In this document: positions 7,824 to 15,925 of the stretch, piece after piece
Position numbering within the stretch: the first letter of the stretch is position 1
Layout: every line of letters begins with the position of its first letter
Origin: Bacillota bacterium
GTDB taxonomy: Bacteria > Bacillota > UBA4882 > UBA8346
NCBI GenBank assembly: GCA_023436305.1
Contig: JAEZJQ010000108.1
Location: 16,675-80,674, forward strand
Direction: 5' to 3'
Length of the DNA stretch: 64,000 nt
Translations under genes and position numbers: made by a program
Notes under the pieces: model-generated
Told to the model about the DNA's origin: nothing
The model's database searches: none
The model's input: the letters and a program-made list of their open reading frames with translations, nothing else

Positions 7824-9269
7824 TTAGATGTATTGGTCCCGTTCGCCGTTCTCCAGTTTTTGCAAGGCTTGATTCAAAAATTCCCGGGTTTTCGCGTCAG
7901 TGATCTGCTGCAAATAATTTGCAATCAAGGCCTCTCCCGCACGCCGTGTCTCCGGGGCGGCATAATCCAACAAATATTCTTTCAAAGTGCAGATGGCGTT
8001 GGGCATGCAAAAGTTATGGACAAAGCTGGATTTGGCCAATCCCATAAAATGCTCGCCGGTTCGCCCCTTCCGGTAACAAGCGGTGCAAAGTGAAGGAATA
8101 TTACCCATTAGGCAAGTCTCCCGGATTACATCGTCCAGGGAACGGGTGTCTCCCAATTGAAACTGTTCTTTATCCGGCATTGCATTGGTGGCTTCCTGGT
8201 ATCCGCCCACCCCAATGCGGCTCCCGGCGTCAATTTGAGAGATCCCAAGCGGAATCACTTCTTCACGCACTTGCGCGTTTTCACGGGCAGTCAAGATCAT
8301 TCCGGTATACGGCACAGATAAGCGGACTACCGCCACCAATTTTTTAAAATCGGCATCGCCGACCCCATACTCCGGATTCAAGGCATATGGGGTATCCAAA
8401 GCGGGCTGGATCCGCGGAAAAGAGATGGTATGCGGGCCAACCCCGTTATATTTCCGTTCCAGATGAATGGTATGATATAAAAGTCCCATTGCCTCAAACC
8501 GCCAGTCATACAATCCGAACAATACTCCAATTCCCACATCATCCACTCCGGCATCCAAGGCCCGATCGTGGCAGTATAAGCGCCAACGGTAATGTCCCTT
8601 AATGGTATTCGCCGGGTGTAGTTTTCGATAAGTCTCGTGATGATAAGTTTCCTGAAACACCTGGAAAGTCCCGATTCCTACTTCTTTAAGTTGGCGTAAC
8701 TCATCCCGGGTAAGCGGCGCGCAATTGATATTGGCCCGTCGAATCTCGCCGTGCTTACTCCCGACACTGTATACCTGCCGGACGGTCTCACAAATGTAAT
8801 CGATATTGGTCTCCGGCGACTCCCCGTATACCAGGACGGTCCGTTTTTGGCCCTCGCCGATCATAATTTCGACCTCACGCCGGAGTTCTTCCATGGTTAG
8901 AGTTTTTCGCTGCATAACATGGTTGGAACAACGGTAACCGCAATAGACGCAATTGTTGGCGCACTTGTCGCTGATATAAAGCGGAGCGAAGAAAACAATC
9001 CGGTCCCCGTAAACCTCCCGTTTCAATTTATTGGCCAGCGCATACATTTCGGCGATAGTTTCGGGGTCTCGGTTCTGTAATAAAATAGCCATCTCTTCCG
9101 GTTCCAGACGGGCTTGGGAAGCCGACTTTTCTAAGACTCTCCGGACATCCGCAGCTGTGGGATGCTCCCATTTTTTTAACTGGGCCCAAATCTGGCCGTC
9201 ATCGATAAAATCCCGTTCCATAGCGTCGTACTCCGCAAAATCCCGCCGGTATTTTTCTAAAAAATCCAT
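7824..9269 (-). CDS. hydG: [FeFe] hydrogenase maturase HydG (tyrosine lyase)
   Basis: HydG is a radical SAM tyrosine lyase that makes the CO and CN ligands of the H-cluster through an Fe(CO)2(CN) synthon. The 481-residue product has the N-terminal cluster motif CANNCVYC (Cys103, Cys107, Cys110) and the C-terminal auxiliary cluster motif CTAC followed 22 residues later by Cys, exactly the CX2CX22C spacing of the family. TVLVYGESPETNIDYI and an RANINCAPL stretch also match. It is the first gene of the operon; a GGGGG site lies upstream. The 5' leader carries an intrinsic terminator (see 9298-9335), suggesting control by attenuation. Confidence 0.96.
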   Translation of the reverse strand: MDFLEKYRRDFAEYDAMERDFIDDGQIWAQLKKWEHPTAADVRRVLEKSASQARLEPEEMAILLQNRDPETIAEMYALANKLKREVYGDRIVFFAPLYISDKCANNCVYCGYRCSNHVMQRKTLTMEELRREVEIMIGEGQKRTVLVYGESPETNIDYICETVRQVYSVGSKHGEIRRANINCAPLTRDELRQLKEVGIGTFQVFQETYHHETYRKLHPANTIKGHYRWRLYCHDRALDAGVDDVGIGVLFGLYDWRFEAMGLLYHTIHLERKYNGVGPHTISFPRIQPALDTPYALNPEYGVGDADFKKLVAVVRLSVPYTGMILTARENAQVREEVIPLGISQIDAGSRIGVGGYQEATNAMPDKEQFQLGDTRSLDDVIRETCLMGNIPSLCTACYRKGRTGEHFMGLAKSSFVHNFCMPNAICTLKEYLLDYAAPETRRAGEALIANYLQQITDAKTREFLNQALQKLENGERDQYI

Positions 9270-9480
9270 CTTGAAGACCCCCTTATCAAAATAAAAACCC
9301 TTTTTTTGAGGATGGGGAACATTCTCAAAAAAGGGCCTGAATTGACATTCACAACGCCTTTGTTCGAATGCTCTCCAGCCTTAGATTGCTCTCTTTGGCC
9401 TCAGAACGTTCAAAACCTATTTCAATGGGACGGTTCATCGCCAATTACCTGTCAAGGTCACGGACGATAAACTACTTGTT
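9270..9480 (-). ncRNA. hydG operon leader RNA, candidate attenuator/riboswitch
   Basis: About 200 nt separate the predicted transcription start (near 9477) from the hydG ATG, with no open frame of interest. The leader is GC-richer and more structured than neighbouring spacers, and it ends in a strong terminator hairpin only 28 nt before hydG. A leader of this length with a terminator inside its own operon is the layout of a transcription attenuator. I could not match it to a riboswitch class by eye, and it has no T-box sequence. It could respond to an aminoacyl-tRNA, SAM, tyrosine, a metal or a protein. Confidence 0.45.
9298..9335 (-). terminator. Intrinsic terminator in the hydG leader
   Basis: On the minus strand a CCCTTTTTTGAG arm and a CTCAAAAAAAGGG arm pair over 12-13 bp around a 13-nt loop and are followed by TTTTTATTTT. 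It lies downstream of the hydG promoter and upstream of hydG, so it would stop transcription of the whole maturation operon unless disrupted. Confidence 0.75.
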
Positions 9481-9483
9481 AAT

Positions 9484-9512
9484 ATTTTACCACATTGTGA
9501 TAAAAAGTACAA
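9484..9512 (-). promoter_or_regulatory. Sigma-A-type promoter of the hydG operon
   Basis: On the minus strand TTGTAC and TAAAAT are separated by exactly 17 bp. The spacer and -10 overlap an imperfect inverted repeat (TTATCACA/TGTGGTAA), a possible operator. A perfect 14-bp palindrome lies just upstream at 9525-9538. Confidence 0.55.
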
Positions 9513-9524
9513 TCAAACTTATCA

Positions 9525-9538
9525 TTACTTATAAGTAA
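9525..9538. promoter_or_regulatory. Perfect 14-bp palindrome upstream of the hydG promoter
   Basis: TTACTTATAAGTAA is a perfect palindrome 12 bp upstream of the -35 box. The position suits an activator site or operator. It does not match the Rex consensus closely, and no regulator can be named. Confidence 0.35.
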
Positions 9539-9573
9539 CACGTGAAGGTGGTCTGCAAGTATTTTGCTTGTGA

Positions 9574-11319
9574 TCAGGATGCTGCACTGTCCAAATCAAT
9601 ATTCGCGGGCTTTCCCTTCCGCAAATTCGCGACCAGCATCTTGAGTTCCCCGATGGATTTTTCGATCTTATCGGCAATATGAATTGATTCCTTGACATTA
9701 AGCTGGTAATCGATGACTTCCAATTCCATCTTTTTCAATTCGCCCATTTCCTTGAACTCCAGACTGGAGATTTGATTGGCCTCTCTAGTGATTTCACTGT
9801 TTTTTATGATGATTTCCTCAAAGACTTGATTTAATCGCAACAGGTCATTAATACTGGAACGGATTGTATTAAAAGTATTGTTGCAGATATCCATGACCAA
9901 ACGTTGGAAAGACGCTGATTTTTCACTGGTGATGGCCGCTTTCGGCACCAAATCGTTGATAGCGTTCATGCCGCTTTGAAGCTGGGCTACTGCTGAATTA
10001 AGATCGGTCGCCGCTTTATGGGAACGTTCCACCAGTTTCGCGATCTCCCTGGAAACAACTCCAAATCCCAACCCTTTAATACCGGCTCTGGCAGCTTCAA
10101 TGGCGGTGTTGAAAGCCAGTAATTCCGCCTGTCCGGCGACCTCATTTAAAATCTTAACCACTTCGAGAATCTTTAAGGAAGTAAAGTTTAGATCCTCAAA
10201 TAAAGCGCTAATCTCCAAAGCGCAATCCTTAAATTGAAAAGGTGTATTTAAAGCCGTTTCCAACTTTGTTTCCATGGTATTTAACAAGTTTTGGATTTGC
10301 TCCCCAAAGGTATTTAATTGAAAAGGAATCCTTTGCAGGGATGAAAGATTGGTAACCAAAAATACAACCTGTTCATTCGCTTTGGCAGTCATGCTCATTT
10401 GCTCCGACACATAATTGTGAATGGCATTATAAGCCTCATTTATTTGGACTTCCGAGATTTCCTGCATTTTTATACCGGCTACTAAATCCAGGCATTGCTC
10501 ATCGAGCCTGCGGGCTATATCTTTAAATTCGTTGTATATCTTTTCCCAGACTTGTTCCGCTTCTTTTATATAATAGGCCACCGCTCCCATTCCGTCCGTC
10601 GAAATACCCACAAGATATAAATTTTTATCGGTCTCGTCTTTTTGAAGCTCTTTGACAATCAACCGTACCGGGTTGACCATTGTCTTAATGGAGGTAATCA
10701 CAACAAAACCGCCCGCGCCAACAGTGATAATCAATAACAGCAATATTATTCCAAAAAATATTAGGCTGTTCAAAATTCTGGCCTGGTGGAGCCGGGTTTG
10801 TTGTTGAAGCAATTCGTCTTCCACATTGATCAACAATCCGAAAAATTTATGGTAAGAGTCTTTAAACTCCACATATTTGGATTGATCGATTTCAAATATA
10901 CTATAATTAGCATATATATTGGAAAATTCTTGATAAGCATCGGACATTAGATTGCCGCTGGGGGCTTCTAATTGCTTCTTCAAGCGGCGCATGGCCTTAT
11001 TCAAATTATTAAGGCTGTTCTCCATTTCAATGGTTCTTTCATACCGTACCGCGGCAATGCACCGGTTAAAAAGCGCCGTCGATTGATACTTGATATCACT
11101 TATCGCATCCAACTGCCGGTTGATCAATTTGGTTTTGTTACTATTAAATTCCTGTTTAAGGTGGTCAAATTGCCAGATGGACATGGAGCCAAGACAGAAA
11201 ACTCCCAAAATGAAAATGGCAATGGCCAGATAGATTTTGTACCTGAAACTAAGAAACCCCAGCCAGCTCCCTTTATACGATTTTTCCTCGGGAAAAAAAC
11301 GCTCAAATACCTTCAACAT
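9574..11319 (-). CDS. MCP-like membrane protein with degenerate signalling hairpin
   Basis: A 581-residue protein with a short cytoplasmic N-terminus, a membrane helix at about residues 28-50, an extracytoplasmic helical region of about 130 residues, a second membrane helix near 185-210, and a long coiled-coil cytoplasmic part. The hairpin reads ELLAFNTAIEAARAGIKGLGFGVV, recognisably the methyl-accepting chemotaxis signalling tip but altered from the usual NLLALNAAIEAARAGExGRGFAVV. It begins 25 bp after a similar gene, with a GGAGG site, and the two are probably co-transcribed. No che, fla or pil genes lie nearby, so a role in chemotaxis is unproven; it may signal to another pathway. The ligand is unknown. 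Confidence 0.75.
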   Translation of the reverse strand: MLKVFERFFPEEKSYKGSWLGFLSFRYKIYLAIAIFILGVFCLGSMSIWQFDHLKQEFNSNKTKLINRQLDAISDIKYQSTALFNRCIAAVRYERTIEMENSLNNLNKAMRRLKKQLEAPSGNLMSDAYQEFSNIYANYSIFEIDQSKYVEFKDSYHKFFGLLINVEDELLQQQTRLHQARILNSLIFFGIILLLLIITVGAGGFVVITSIKTMVNPVRLIVKELQKDETDKNLYLVGISTDGMGAVAYYIKEAEQVWEKIYNEFKDIARRLDEQCLDLVAGIKMQEISEVQINEAYNAIHNYVSEQMSMTAKANEQVVFLVTNLSSLQRIPFQLNTFGEQIQNLLNTMETKLETALNTPFQFKDCALEISALFEDLNFTSLKILEVVKILNEVAGQAELLAFNTAIEAARAGIKGLGFGVVSREIAKLVERSHKAATDLNSAVAQLQSGMNAINDLVPKAAITSEKSASFQRLVMDICNNTFNTIRSSINDLLRLNQVFEEIIIKNSEITREANQISSLEFKEMGELKKMELEVIDYQLNVKESIHIADKIEKSIGELKMLVANLRKGKPANIDLDSAAS

Positions 11320-11344
11320 GGAAATTCCTCCACCGCTTCAATCA

Positions 11345-13033
11345 TCAGCTTACAATTTCATCCAATTTCCGATTCAAACTATTGAGCAACTCCGTAATTG
11401 TATCCAATGAAACAGGGAGTTGATCCGATTTGCCGACCACATCCAGTGTGGCGGTGACTTTCCCATAATTCACCGGTATTTTCCGATTAAGATCCGCCAA
11501 TAACATGGCGAAATCTTCAAGGGACTTTTCCCTGATTTCAAATTGATAGGCCAAATCGCTAAATTCGCGTAAATCATAGAGAATCAATTCTAATTCCCGC
11601 CAAAATTCATTCAACTCCGTGCTGATGGTTTCAAAATATCTTTTACTCTCCCGGTGTTGCGGGACGATGGCTTCATTGGCACGCACCTCATCCAGCATTC
11701 GTTTCTGCACCCGGCCCACTATTTTTAATAACTCCGGAGGAATAACCCCGATTCGATCCGCCAAAACATCAATCTCAGCCGCGGCAATATCAAAACCGCT
11801 TCCCGAAGCCCCTGCTCTAGCGGCTTCAATAGAGGCGTTCAACGACAAAACCGTTGTCTGTTGGGCGATACTATCAAAAATGGTCACAATTTGCTGAATA
11901 TTATCGATTATTTTTCGTAATTCCTTCAGTCCCAAAGTAATTTCCTGCGTATATTCATCACGGGAGTCGATTTCCCGGGTAATTTCCCCAACGTTGACCG
12001 GCGATTTTTGAAAAATTTTTCCGGCATTCTCAACGGATTGGTGCAATCCGGATGATTCCTGACGGGATTCACTCAGGCTTGAATTTAAACTTTTAATTTG
12101 TTCCGCCAATTCCGGGAAAAAATCAAGGCTATGATAGGAGTCGTTAATGATCTTGCGTAATGCTTCCTTGACATTGAAACAATGTTCATCGTTCCGGTTC
12201 ACTGATAATTCCAAATCATGAAATGTGGCCAGCATTTCTTTGGAATGGGTTTGCAGCTTTTCATAACGTTCGCGGACTTGATCAAAGTAGTTTTGCATAA
12301 CCGTTTTTAAAGTCTGGTATTCGGTACCGGGCAGTGTAGCAATCTCTTTCTCAAGAAAGCCCTGGCGGTATTTTAAAGCAATATTTTCAAAATAACGATT
12401 GGCGTATTGATGCTCCGTGGTAATCAATACGACCACAATTATCCAATACACCAAACCTACACCGGCTAAAATCATCGATAAGGCTAAGAGGACGATAAAC
12501 AGGTTAAAACTAACATCCCCGGCTCTTGATCGCCGGTTCGTTTGCTCAAGTTTCGTCAGAAGACCGCATAACCCGGAAACTTCACCCCGAATGATCTGAT
12601 ATTTATCATAAGTTACAGTTCCTTCAAGCGCTTCGGACAGTCTTGACAACCGTTGCTCCATGCTTTGATGAGTTTCGCCGGCCAGTGTAGGGGTTATCTT
12701 TTGAAGTTTTTGTTTTACTTCATTCAGCAGCTTTTGATGCGAAGGGTTTCCAATCCGGGAATATTTTTCATTACCGATAATCTGAAGCTGAACTATCTTG
12801 ACCTTAAGCTGAGTGATTATTCGATTCTCCTGATTGGGCCTGATAATCCCGCGCCCGATGGTAACATTCATCGCCATCAGCAAGGAAAATCCTAAAACAA
12901 CCTGGAGGATGATGAGCGCCGCAAACCCTTCGAAAACAATCATGAATTGGTTGATGGTCGAAAATTGGCCCAGCCATTCTTTCATGTTTTGTGGTCTGAG
13001 TAATTTGAAGATTTTCGTAAGTGAAGCGAACAT
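11345..13033 (-). CDS. MCP-like membrane protein, tandem partner
   Basis: A 562-residue protein of the same layout as its downstream neighbour: a membrane helix at about residues 28-52, an extracytoplasmic helical sensor region, a second membrane helix near 165-195, then coiled coil. The signalling tip reads TVLSLNASIEAARAGASGSGFDIAAAEIDVLADRIG, clearly MCP-derived but with substitutions in the part that normally contacts CheA and CheW. The start at 13033 is preferred to one 33 bases upstream because a GAGGAGG site lies just before it. The pair looks like an old duplication, since overall identity is low. Function in chemotaxis or in another signalling scheme is not decidable here. Confidence 0.75.
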   Translation of the reverse strand: MFASLTKIFKLLRPQNMKEWLGQFSTINQFMIVFEGFAALIILQVVLGFSLLMAMNVTIGRGIIRPNQENRIITQLKVKIVQLQIIGNEKYSRIGNPSHQKLLNEVKQKLQKITPTLAGETHQSMEQRLSRLSEALEGTVTYDKYQIIRGEVSGLCGLLTKLEQTNRRSRAGDVSFNLFIVLLALSMILAGVGLVYWIIVVVLITTEHQYANRYFENIALKYRQGFLEKEIATLPGTEYQTLKTVMQNYFDQVRERYEKLQTHSKEMLATFHDLELSVNRNDEHCFNVKEALRKIINDSYHSLDFFPELAEQIKSLNSSLSESRQESSGLHQSVENAGKIFQKSPVNVGEITREIDSRDEYTQEITLGLKELRKIIDNIQQIVTIFDSIAQQTTVLSLNASIEAARAGASGSGFDIAAAEIDVLADRIGVIPPELLKIVGRVQKRMLDEVRANEAIVPQHRESKRYFETISTELNEFWRELELILYDLREFSDLAYQFEIREKSLEDFAMLLADLNRKIPVNYGKVTATLDVVGKSDQLPVSLDTITELLNSLNRKLDEIVS

Positions 13034-13179
13034 TAACCGCTCTCCTCCTCGCGGACTAAAAAACAATTTTAGTTTTACGATTGTTTAAAAATACATTATG
13101 TTGTGCATTAATGCCGCACATTTTTTACTATGCAATATGCAAACTGTATTACGCAAAGCGCATTACTATTTGTTTCGGC

Positions 13180-13263
13180 ATAAATAAAAAACTTCATAAG
13201 GTTTTTTTAATCGTCACCTCGCCAATCTCTTCTTGCCAAGGATTAAAATCACCTTATGAAGTT
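13180..13263 (-). terminator. Long-stem intrinsic terminator after the ACT-domain gene
   Basis: Arms AACTTCATAAGGT (on the minus strand from 13263) and ACCTTATGAAGTT (to 13190) pair perfectly over 13 bp, extended by ATTTTAATC/GATTAAAA. They are followed by TTTTTTATTT on the minus strand. The position suits the end of the ACT-domain transcript. Confidence 0.6.
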
Positions 13264-13291
13264 CCCTAATTTCAATCGAATGCCCCACGCG

Positions 13292-13310
13292 CGATTTTCG
13301 TCGAAAATCG
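13292..13310. repeat. 19-bp palindrome CGATTTTCG-T-CGAAAATCG
   Basis: Two perfect 9-bp arms around a single T. It lies between the ACT-domain gene and its terminator hairpin. It could be a protein site or a stable hairpin; no function is assignable. Confidence 0.4.
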
Positions 13311-13378
13311 AACGCCTTTTCGTCAAACGTCACAAATAAACAAGGTTGAGTTCGACTTTATATTGACTAGCTTTCGAC

Positions 13379-13810
13379 TTAAAACGAGTATATCTCTTGC
13401 CCCGTCATTAACTTGATATTCGATTCCCGCAAAAGGGTGATAGCCCGGTCAATATCTTCGACCCGGAAAACGACGATGGCGTTTTCGCTGGATTTCCCCA
13501 CAAAAGCATACATGTACTCAATGTTAATCTTGCATTTTTCTAAAGTCTCCAGAATTCTGGCCAATCCTCCGGGTTGATCGGGGACTTGTACCGCGATAAT
13601 GTCGGTTTCGCTGACGGTAAACTCATTGCTTTTCAGAATTTTAATGGCCTTTTCCGGATCATTCACAATCAAACGGAGGATTCCGAAATCAGTAGTATCG
13701 GCAATGGAAAGCGCCCGAATATTGATGTTGTTTTCTCCCAGGATCTTGGTAACCATTGCCAGGCGCCCTGATTTGTTTTCCAAAAAAATGGAGATCTGTT
13801 TAACCTTCAT
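13379..13810 (-). CDS. Tandem ACT-domain protein
   Basis: A 143-residue cytosolic protein made of two ACT domains. The first begins KQISIFLENKSGRLAMVTKIL, with the ligand-loop Gly and Leu typical of amino-acid-binding ACT domains. The second begins VQVPDQPGGLARILETL. There is no enzyme domain. The start at 13810 has a GGAGGGA site, while an upstream in-frame ATG lies inside a tandem repeat and is unlikely. It is about 180 bp downstream of the phenylacetate-CoA ligase gene. This neighbour pair is common in anaerobic Firmicutes and archaea that oxidise aromatic amino acids, so it probably senses an aromatic amino acid or regulates the ligase. That role is inference. Confidence 0.85.
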   Translation of the reverse strand: MKVKQISIFLENKSGRLAMVTKILGENNINIRALSIADTTDFGILRLIVNDPEKAIKILKSNEFTVSETDIIAVQVPDQPGGLARILETLEKCKINIEYMYAFVGKSSENAIVVFRVEDIDRAITLLRESNIKLMTGQEIYSF

Positions 13811-13840
13811 TACCTTTCCCTCCAGTCGTTTATCATCAAG

Positions 13841-13940
13841 CACGAATTTAGGTTCATTTTCAATCCAGATAATAGTACCAATATATCGCGTAAACACGAA
13901 TCAGGTTCATTTTCAATCTGGATAATAGTACCAATATATC
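13841..13940. repeat. Two-copy tandem repeat upstream of the ACT-domain gene
   Basis: Copies at 13841-13887 and 13895-13940 share CACGAAT, GGTTCATTTTCAATC and GATAATAGTACCAATATATC, with only a few differences and a 54-base period. It lies in the spacer before the ACT-domain gene, so the duplication may double a promoter or operator. Confidence 0.7.
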
Positions 13941-13994
13941 TGTTACATAATATATTCGCCGGTAAAAACAATTTCCCTGCGTTATCTCCACTTC

Positions 13995-15302
13995 TTATCC
14001 GGAATAAACATCCCGGCGGTCAACCACCCGTTTGGCTTTTCCTTCACTCCGGGCAATCGTTTTCGGCTCCACCAGTTTGACCCGAGCGGAGATACCCAAG
14101 GCACTCAAGATTTCACGTTTGATTTTCGCTTCCAGTTCCTCTAATTTTCTGACCTCATCCGAGAATATTTTATCGGAAATTTCCACCCAGATCTCCAGAT
14201 CATCAAGGTTTCCATCTCGGTCAACGATAAGCTGATAATGAGGTTCGGTATCCCCAATCTCCAGTAATACGCTTTCGATTTGAGAGGGGAAGACATTGAC
14301 CCCGCGGATAATCAACATATCGTCGGTCCGGCCCATAACCCGGTTCATGCGGTAGTGGGTCCGGCCGCAGGAACAGATTTCGGGATATAAAATACTGATA
14401 TCCCGGGTTCGGTAGCGGATCAGCGGTAATGCTTCCTTCGTGATACAAGTAAAGACCAACTCGCCTTTTTGGCCGTAAGGCAATACTTCCCCAGTATTAG
14501 GATCGATGACTTCCACCATAAAGTGGTCTTCCCAGACATGCAAACCTTCATGGGCGGAACATTCACTGGATACTCCGGGGCCGATGATCTCGCTTAAGCC
14601 GTAAATATCGTAGGCTTTTATACCCATTTTCTCTTCAATTTCCTGCCGCATATTATTTGACCAAGGTTCCGCGCCAAAGAATCCCACTCTTAAAGGAAGT
14701 TTCGGGATATCAATCCCTTCCTCGGTCGCGGTTTCGGTGAAAAACAACGCGTAAGACGGAGTACAAGCAAGGGCGGTAACTTTAAAATCAACCATCACTT
14801 GCAACTGGCGTTTGGTATTACCTCCGGAGATGGGGACCACGGTGGCTCCGACTCTTTCCGCTCCGTAATGGGCTCCCAAACCGCCGGTAAACAAGCCGTA
14901 ACCATAAGCAACCTGTACAATATCCCGTTGAGTTACCTCGCCACAGCCGAAAGTACGGGCCATTACTTCGGACCAAACGGTGATATCGTTGCGGGTATAT
15001 CCCACCACCGTCATCTTGCCTGTAGTTCCCGACGAAGCATGAACCCGAACTACTTCGTCCTGGGGAACGGCGAACAGGCCGAAGGGATAATTGTCACGCA
15101 AGTCCTGTTTGGTGGTGAAAGGCAACCGCTGTAAATCCTTTACACTTTTGATATCCTCCGGCTTAATCTTGGCCTCGTCAAATTTTTGGCGGTAAAACGG
15201 CACGTTTTGATACACTCTTTCCGCCGTCTTCCGCAGCCTTTCCACCTGCAACTTCTCCAGTTCCGGGCGGGGCATGGTCTCCAATTCACGATTCCACATC
15301 AT
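13995..15302 (-). CDS. paaK: Phenylacetate-CoA ligase
   Basis: This enzyme activates phenylacetate (or a related aryl acetate) with ATP and CoA to the CoA thioester through an acyl-adenylate. The 435-residue length is standard for the PaaK family. The adenylate-forming motifs are HASSGTTGK (P-loop-like), YGLSEIIGPG, and RYRTRDIS followed by GRTDDMLIIRGVNVFPSQIE with its hinge. The C-terminal AMP-binding subdomain ends ARSEGKAKRVVDRR. An AGGAGG site precedes the ATG. The gene lies behind a T-box leader, so it is induced when an amino acid runs short or its tRNA is uncharged. In anaerobes such ligases usually act at the end of aromatic amino-acid fermentation. Confidence 0.92.
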   Translation of the reverse strand: MMWNRELETMPRPELEKLQVERLRKTAERVYQNVPFYRQKFDEAKIKPEDIKSVKDLQRLPFTTKQDLRDNYPFGLFAVPQDEVVRVHASSGTTGKMTVVGYTRNDITVWSEVMARTFGCGEVTQRDIVQVAYGYGLFTGGLGAHYGAERVGATVVPISGGNTKRQLQVMVDFKVTALACTPSYALFFTETATEEGIDIPKLPLRVGFFGAEPWSNNMRQEIEEKMGIKAYDIYGLSEIIGPGVSSECSAHEGLHVWEDHFMVEVIDPNTGEVLPYGQKGELVFTCITKEALPLIRYRTRDISILYPEICSCGRTHYRMNRVMGRTDDMLIIRGVNVFPSQIESVLLEIGDTEPHYQLIVDRDGNLDDLEIWVEISDKIFSDEVRKLEELEAKIKREILSALGISARVKLVEPKTIARSEGKAKRVVDRRDVYSG

Positions 15303-15353
15303 ACATTCCTCCTTTACTAAATTGCTCCATATAACAAAACTTTAAAAAGACCC

Positions 15354-15735
15354 AAAATAAAAAACCTTCCATCTCCCAAGGAGACGAAAGGCTACTTTCG
15401 TGGTACCACTCCAATTTGACCTAACGCTTTAGCGTTACGCTAATGCGTTAGCGACGCATCCGCTAACGCTTACGCGCTTAGAGTCCAACTTTGCTCAGCC
15501 ACAACCTTCGCACGGGCGATGTTAGGACTGCTCCGCTGTTAACGGGGGAAGAATCCGGCCCAGTCTAGTACCTTAAATCTTCCATAAAGGATTCAACCGG
15601 CAACTCCAAGGCGAACTTCAAGACCTATCGGAAACCCCCTTGCACCATTCGGGGCTCGCTAATTACCAAATCAGTCCCTACTTTTCCTTTTCATCGTTTT
15701 TATAAATTATGGTTCATGCTGACATCATGATTAGA
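15354..15735 (-). ncRNA. T-box leader upstream of phenylacetate-CoA ligase
   Basis: The minus strand shows the T-box order: an AGTA loop element, the Stem I distal part AGCGAGCC...GGTG, a downstream T-box sequence with AGTGGTACCACG (about 15398-15410), and a terminator CCTTTCGTCTCC/GGGAGATGGAAGG (15365-15391) followed by a T run. Uncharged tRNA should favour the antiterminator. The specifier is uncertain: TTC (Phe) at 15615-15613 followed by G is one candidate, and the overlapping GTT (Val) is another. The linker before the antiterminator is expanded by nested palindromes at 15421-15480. Confidence 0.88.
15421..15480. repeat. Nested palindromes inside the T-box linker
   Basis: This 60-bp stretch consists of overlapping hairpin units: TAACGC-TTTA-GCGTTA, CGCTAA-TGCG-TTAGCG and further GCTAACGC copies. 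It is denser in symmetry than any other spacer in the window and looks like an inserted small palindromic repeat within the leader RNA. Confidence 0.6.
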
Positions 15736-15738
15736 AAA

Positions 15739-15767
15739 ATTATAACATGCGCAGAAATAAAAGACAA
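15739..15767 (-). promoter_or_regulatory. Sigma-A-type promoter of the T-box leader
   Basis: On the minus strand TTGTCT and a perfect TATAAT are separated by 17 bp. Transcription would start near 15732, just before the T-box Stem I. Confidence 0.65.
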
Positions 15768-15925
15768 TATCAAATGATTTCATGAAAATTAACTTTGGAT
15801 TATCCCCGGCGGGGGGCCAATGGGTTCCAGCAAAAGTTGCCGGTGATTTTTTATAGTTCAGCAGGAAAGACTCCATCGACCGCGAAATATATTACAATTT
15901 ACCAAATATAATTGGGAGACACACC

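Noticed and set aside
9298..9335. Terminator of the upstream MCP-like gene
   Set aside because: It lies about 240 bp past that gene and downstream of a good promoter, so it belongs to the hydG transcript.
9484..9538. Rex operator at the hydG promoter
   Set aside because: The inverted repeats there do not match the TTGTGA-type Rex half-sites closely enough to name the regulator.
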